A DNA stretch of 10,070 bases from Treponema sp. UBA7590. Its GTDB lineage: Bacteria; Spirochaetota; Spirochaetia; Treponematales; Treponemataceae. The stretch is from assembly GCA_002478955.1 (NCBI GenBank), contig DLKK01000100.1, positions 2,102-12,171 of the forward strand, read 5' to 3'. The position numbers were made by a program, and so were the translations under genes. The notes beneath the pieces were generated by a model. That model was not told where the DNA came from and searched no databases. It saw nothing but the letters and a program-made list of their open reading frames with translations. This document shows positions 7,032 through 10,070 of this stretch, piece by piece (the first letter of the stretch is position 1; the number at the start of each line of letters is the position of its first letter).

Positions 7032-8167
7032 TAAATTATTGGTGCCTGGATTTTTCCGTCTCTTATTTCTTTTGGAAAAACTTTTATTCCTAGTTTTTTT
7101 TCAAGTGCGGCAAACGCATTCATCTCGTATTCATCGCCAATAACAACATTGATTCCTTTGTTTCCGGCTCTTGCAGTTCTTCCGGCTCTATGTATAAAAA
7201 AATCTGAGTCAGAAGGCAAATCCATCTGGATTACGTGTGTTATTCCGCTTATGTCAAGTCCACGCGCGCCAAGATCGCTTGTGATAAGAATGTGTTCTTT
7301 TCCGCTCCGGAACCTGTCGATTGCCGCTTTTCTGGCTTGCTTGTCGGCTTTTGCGTAAAGGCAGGCACATTCAACTTTTTTATATTTCAGTTTTGCATAG
7401 ATATTTTCAACCTGATCTGCGCGGCTGGAAAAAATCAGCGCTTTTTCAGGATTTTCTGCCGCAAGGAATTTTCTCAGTGTGTCAATTTTATCTCTAGTTT
7501 CCGCATAGATTGCCCAATGCGTAATATTTTTTGCAAGCACATCTTCTTTTGGGAGAATTTCAATTTCCGCGCCGGAAAAGAATTTTTTTGTTCCGCCATC
7601 AATTGTAGCGGTGCAGGCAATAATCTGCACGTTCTGCGGAACAAGTTTTCTCAGTTCTGTGCATTCCTGGACAAGTTCCTTTTTAACAAGACGATCCGCC
7701 TCGTCAAACACAAGGGCATTCACATATTGAGTCTTAAGTTTCTTCAGACGTATAAGTTCCACCAGCCTGGCCGGAGTTCCAATCACAATTTCAGGTTTTT
7801 CCTTTAAGGTTTCTGTCTGCCGCTTGATGGGCGAGCCTCCGATAAAGAGTGCTGTTTTTATTGAGGAAATGCTCTGAACCGCCATTTTTATCTGCGAGGA
7901 AAGCTCAAATGTCGGTGCGCAAATAATTATTTTTACGTGTTTTTCGTTCGGATTCTCGGTTTCCGCCTGTTTTTGAAGCCTTGTTATAAGCGGCAAAAGG
8001 TACGCGAATGTTTTTCCAGTTCCGGTTTCAGACTGAAATACAAGATTTTTCCCTTCCATAAGAATCGGAATCACTTTTTGCTGAACTTTTGTAGGTTCAG
8101 CTATGTTCATTGAATTCAGTTTTTCTGTAATGTTTTGCGGAATCAAATTAAATATATTTTCAGTCAT
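7031..8167 (-). CDS. DEAD-box ATP-dependent RNA helicase
   Basis: Superfamily 2 helicase that unwinds or remodels RNA using ATP; likely roles are ribosome assembly or mRNA turnover. The 378-residue protein shows the Q motif (EPTKVQQKVIP, 24-34), motif I SETGTGKT (46-53), motif II DEAD (155-158), motif IV LIFSS (244-248), motif V TSDLGARGLD (296-305) and motif VI HRAGRTARAG (326-335). Some motifs depart from consensus: motif Ia reads PTFELS instead of PTRELA, motif Ib TPARL instead of TPGRL, and motif III CTAT instead of SAT. There is no long basic C-terminal tail, so it is a minimal two-RecA-domain core. The ATG at 8167 lies only 6 nt past a -10 element, and no Shine-Dalgarno site can fit, so a leaderless message is expected. 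RhlE/RhlB/SrmB-type identity cannot be decided. Confidence 0.93.
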   Translation of the reverse strand: MTENIFNLIPQNITEKLNSMNIAEPTKVQQKVIPILMEGKNLVFQSETGTGKTFAYLLPLITRLQKQAETENPNEKHVKIIICAPTFELSSQIKMAVQSISSIKTALFIGGSPIKRQTETLKEKPEIVIGTPARLVELIRLKKLKTQYVNALVFDEADRLVKKELVQECTELRKLVPQNVQIIACTATIDGGTKKFFSGAEIEILPKEDVLAKNITHWAIYAETRDKIDTLRKFLAAENPEKALIFSSRADQVENIYAKLKYKKVECACLYAKADKQARKAAIDRFRSGKEHILITSDLGARGLDISGITHVIQMDLPSDSDFFIHRAGRTARAGNKGINVVIGDEYEMNAFAALEKKLGIKVFPKEIRDGKIQAPII

Positions 8168-8173
8168 AGATAA

Positions 8174-8182
8174 AATATAGCA
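8174..8182 (-). promoter_or_regulatory. Extended -10 promoter of the helicase gene
   Basis: Read on the minus strand this is TGC followed by TATATT, an extended -10 element, with the -10 hexamer at 8179-8174. Six bases separate it from the ATG (A at 8167), which places the expected transcription start on or next to the start codon itself. No good -35 box is seen 16-18 bp upstream. Confidence 0.55.
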
Positions 8183-8197
8183 TATAAGAGTTTTTTG

Positions 8198-8206
8198 TGC
8201 TATAAT
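8198..8206 (+). promoter_or_regulatory. Extended -10 promoter of the glycosyltransferase gene
   Basis: TGC precedes a perfect TATAAT (8201-8206), giving an extended -10 element. The expected start near 8213 is about 3 nt before the ATG at 8216, so the message would be almost leaderless. No convincing -35 box is seen. It forms a 7-bp inverted repeat (TATAGCA at 8176-8182, TGCTATA at 8198-8204) with the facing helicase promoter. Confidence 0.6.
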
Positions 8207-8215
8207 TCAAAAATT

Positions 8216-9331
8216 ATGAGGATTGGTATAGACACCTTTGGTTGTGATCATGCAAGGTCTGGTTTGGGAACTTATCTTCTTTCGTTCATTGCAAATCTTC
8301 CTAAAATTGAAGGAATTGATTTTGAACTTTTTGGACCTGAACTTGACAGATTTACGTATAATTCAGGAAAAGATATTCCTTTTGAAGCCGTTTCTGTTGG
8401 CGATAGTCTGAGCGCGGAGCGTTTGTGGCATTTTGCAAATTCCGGAAAATTCGTATCTTCAAGGAAATATGATGCTGTTTTTTACGAAGCTCCGGAAAAA
8501 GTTCTTCCGATTAATTTCAAGACTCCTGGAATTGCAGTTGTAAATACGGTTCTTTCAAGCCTGATAGAAGGAAAAAAAGACTGGATTCAGAAGCTTCAGA
8601 TAAAACGCGGGCTTTTAAAAGTCCAAAAAATTATAGCGGCAAGCTGCTATATCCGCGATGATCTTATTTCTCACGGAATTGAAAAATCAAAAATTGAAGT
8701 AATTTATAATGGTATTGACCATAAATTGTTTTATCCTCAAATTGAGGTTACAGATGATGTCGTCGATGTAAAGCCTTTTGCTATAAAAAAGCCATATTTT
8801 ATTTACGGTTCAAGGCTTTCTGGTGCAGAAAAGAAGCATGTTGAGCTTATAAAGGCATTTTCTCTTTTCAAGAAGAATACCGGACTTCCGCACAGACTTG
8901 TTCTTGCCGGAAGTGACGGAGAGTATTCTTCAGAGGTGCACAAAGAGGCTTTTAATTCTGAATTTGCCTCTGATATTTTTCTTACTGGCTATTTTCCGCA
9001 TGAAAGTTTTCCTCAGTTGTATGCAGGTGCAGAAGCGCTTGTTTTTCCTTCTGTCTGCGAGGGCGTAGGTCTTCCTGTTTTGGAGGCCATGGCTACCGGA
9101 ATTCCTGTTGGTTGTTCAAATGCCTGTGCGCTTCCTGAAATTGGCGGAGATGCCGCAGTTTATTTTGATGCGGACAATATTGTCGATATTGCCTGCACGC
9201 TAGAACGGCTTGCCACTGACAAAAAACTCCGGGAAAATCTTGTTAGGCGCGGCATTGAATGGTCTGCAAAATTTAATTGGGAAAATACAATTTCAAAGAC
9301 AATTGAAGTTGCAAAAAATCTTGTTAAATAG
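8216..9331 (+). CDS. GT4-type (GT-B fold) glycosyltransferase
   Basis: A retaining glycosyltransferase of the Glycos_transf_1 type that moves a sugar from an activated donor to an acceptor, probably at the cytoplasmic face of the inner membrane in glycan or glycolipid synthesis. The 371-residue protein has the N-terminal Gly-rich acceptor-side loop (SGLGTY, 15-20). The inter-domain segment IEVIYNGID (160-168) is typical of GT4. GSRLSGAEKKHVELIKAF is at 198-215 with likely phosphate-binding Arg200 and Lys206/207. The E-X7-E motif EGVGLPVLE has Glu282 and Glu290. No signal peptide or membrane segment is evident. ATG 8216 is preferred; the in-frame TTG at 8195 lies upstream of the -10 box and would not be transcribed from that promoter. 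Donor and acceptor are unknown, and no other glycan gene is adjacent. Confidence 0.9.
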   Translation: MRIGIDTFGCDHARSGLGTYLLSFIANLPKIEGIDFELFGPELDRFTYNSGKDIPFEAVSVGDSLSAERLWHFANSGKFVSSRKYDAVFYEAPEKVLPINFKTPGIAVVNTVLSSLIEGKKDWIQKLQIKRGLLKVQKIIAASCYIRDDLISHGIEKSKIEVIYNGIDHKLFYPQIEVTDDVVDVKPFAIKKPYFIYGSRLSGAEKKHVELIKAFSLFKKNTGLPHRLVLAGSDGEYSSEVHKEAFNSEFASDIFLTGYFPHESFPQLYAGAEALVFPSVCEGVGLPVLEAMATGIPVGCSNACALPEIGGDAAVYFDADNIVDIACTLERLATDKKLRENLVRRGIEWSAKFNWENTISKTIEVAKNLVK

Positions 9332-9386
9332 TTCAAGTGTCGCCTTTATAAAACTCGGCATTTGGGCTAAATCAACATAATGAAAT

Positions 9387-9419
9387 AAAAAAGGTCTGGA
9401 AAATCCAGACCTTTTTTTT
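9387..9419. terminator. Strong bidirectional intrinsic terminator
   Basis: GGTCTGGA (9393-9400) and TCCAGACC (9404-9411) form a perfect 8-bp stem around an AAA loop. It is flanked by A6 (9387-9392) and T8 (9412-9419), which extend the pairing to 14 bp. The T-run is present on both strands. It lies between the convergent glycosyltransferase and clpX genes and ends at the base before the clpX stop codon. The stretch 9332-9386 before it holds nothing else recognisable. Confidence 0.92.
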
Positions 9420-10070
9420 CTATGCATTAAGTTTTTTCTGTTCATCCGGCTCAATTTTAAGGAACTTCATCAAATCATATTTTCCGTTTGACTCGATGAT
9501 TTCCTTTGTGATATTGAGCGTTTTATGACCTTTTATGCTTGGAACTTCATACATTGTGTTTGTAAGACACTTTTCAACAATTGAGCGGAGTCCTCGGGCA
9601 CCAGTTTTTTGTCTGATTGCTTCGTCTGCAATTGCCTCAATCGCATCATGTGTGAATTCAATATCCATGTCGTCCATTGCGAAAGAAGCCTTGAACTGCT
9701 TTGTAATCGCATTTTTTGGTTCTGTAAGGATATTTACAAGATCTTCTTTTGTGAGTTCCTTTAGGGCAACTGTCATCGGCATACGACCGATAAGTTCTGG
9801 TATAATACCGAATTTTACAAGATCATCCGGAGTGCAAAGGCTTAAAAGCTCGCGCTGCTGTTCCGGGCTAAGTTCCCCGACATTGGAACCGAATCCCATG
9901 GAATGCTCTGCAGTCCGCTGCTCAATAATTTTATCAAGTCCGACGAACGCTCCGCCAAGAATGAAAAGAATGTTTGTAGTATCAATCTGAATCATTTCCT
10001 GGTTCGGATGTTTTCTTCCCCCCTGTGGAGGAACGCTGGCTGTTGTTCCCTCAATAATCTTCAGAAGTGC
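9420..10070 (-). CDS. clpX: ATP-dependent Clp protease ATP-binding subunit ClpX, C-terminal half
   Basis: ClpX is the AAA+ unfoldase that feeds tagged proteins to ClpP. The frame is open to the window edge, giving the last 216 residues of about 410-420; the Met at 9993-9995 is internal. Visible elements are ALLKIIEGT at the edge, the RKH pore loop (10008-10016) in PPQGGRKHP, sensor-1 region IDTTNILFI, the arginine finger in ELIGRMP (IGR at 9783-9791) and the sensor-2 motif GARGLR (9585-9602), followed by NTMYEVPS. The ClpP-docking loop reads HSMGFGS, with Met in the place usually held by Ile, Leu or Val of the [LIV]-G-F tripeptide. Zinc-binding domain, Walker A/B and GYVG pore loop would lie beyond the window. 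The stop codon abuts the terminator T-run. Confidence 0.97.
   Translation of the reverse strand, partial: ALLKIIEGTTASVPPQGGRKHPNQEMIQIDTTNILFILGGAFVGLDKIIEQRTAEHSMGFGSNVGELSPEQQRELLSLCTPDDLVKFGIIPELIGRMPMTVALKELTKEDLVNILTEPKNAITKQFKASFAMDDMDIEFTHDAIEAIADEAIRQKTGARGLRSIVEKCLTNTMYEVPSIKGHKTLNITKEIIESNGKYDLMKFLKIEPDEQKKLNA

Noticed and set aside
7235..7807. Plus-strand open frame of 190 codons opposite the helicase gene.
   Set aside because: Antisense to well-conserved helicase motifs; Phe/Cys/Asn-rich without a recognisable domain or ribosome binding site.
9535..9990. Plus-strand open frame opposite clpX.
   Set aside because: Lies antisense to the conserved ClpX AAA+ and C-terminal domains, and no independent evidence supports it.

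Overview
The window looks like chromosomal DNA of a spirochaete, most likely a Treponema-type organism. This rests on the gene order rimP-nusA-infB-rbfA-truB without ylxR/ylxQ between nusA and infB, the wording of the IF2 and NusA proteins, and a moderate base composition judged by eye. The genus is an inference; no 16S or other marker is present.

Layout. Bases 1-549 (+) hold the 3' part of an RluA-type pseudouridine synthase. Bases 550-712 carry a near-consensus sigma-70 promoter (592-620) and a leader with an intrinsic-terminator hairpin plus T7 run (652-680). Bases 713-6994 (+) form a tight translation/transcription operon: rimP (TTG start), nusA, infB, rbfA, truB. Genes are separated by 18 and 9 nt (rimP-nusA, nusA-infB), then overlap by 1 nt (infB-rbfA) and 14 nt (rbfA-truB). 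A hairpin at 6995-7031 separates truB from a convergent DEAD-box RNA helicase gene (7031-8167, -). The helicase gene is divergent from a GT4-type glycosyltransferase gene (8216-9331, +); their shared 48-bp intergenic region has two facing extended -10 elements, each so near its start codon that both messages should be leaderless or nearly so. A perfect bidirectional terminator (9387-9419) then separates the glycosyltransferase from clpX (9420 to the window end, -, C-terminal half).

How the genes fit together. RimP and RbfA mature the 30S subunit, IF2 places initiator tRNA, TruB makes tRNA psi55, NusA controls pausing and termination and may feed back on the operon leader. The RluA-family enzyme and the DEAD-box helicase also fit rRNA modification and ribosome or mRNA remodelling. 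The glycosyltransferase and ClpX are unrelated neighbours.

No exotic mobile, defence or CRISPR system is visible. The points worth a second look are: the attenuator-like rimP leader, a zinc ribbon at the NusA C-terminus, an RGG/Asn-Gln low-complexity repeat region in IF2 with an unusual C-terminal tail, and the paired leaderless promoters. Long gene-free stretches are absent: the largest gap is 550-712.
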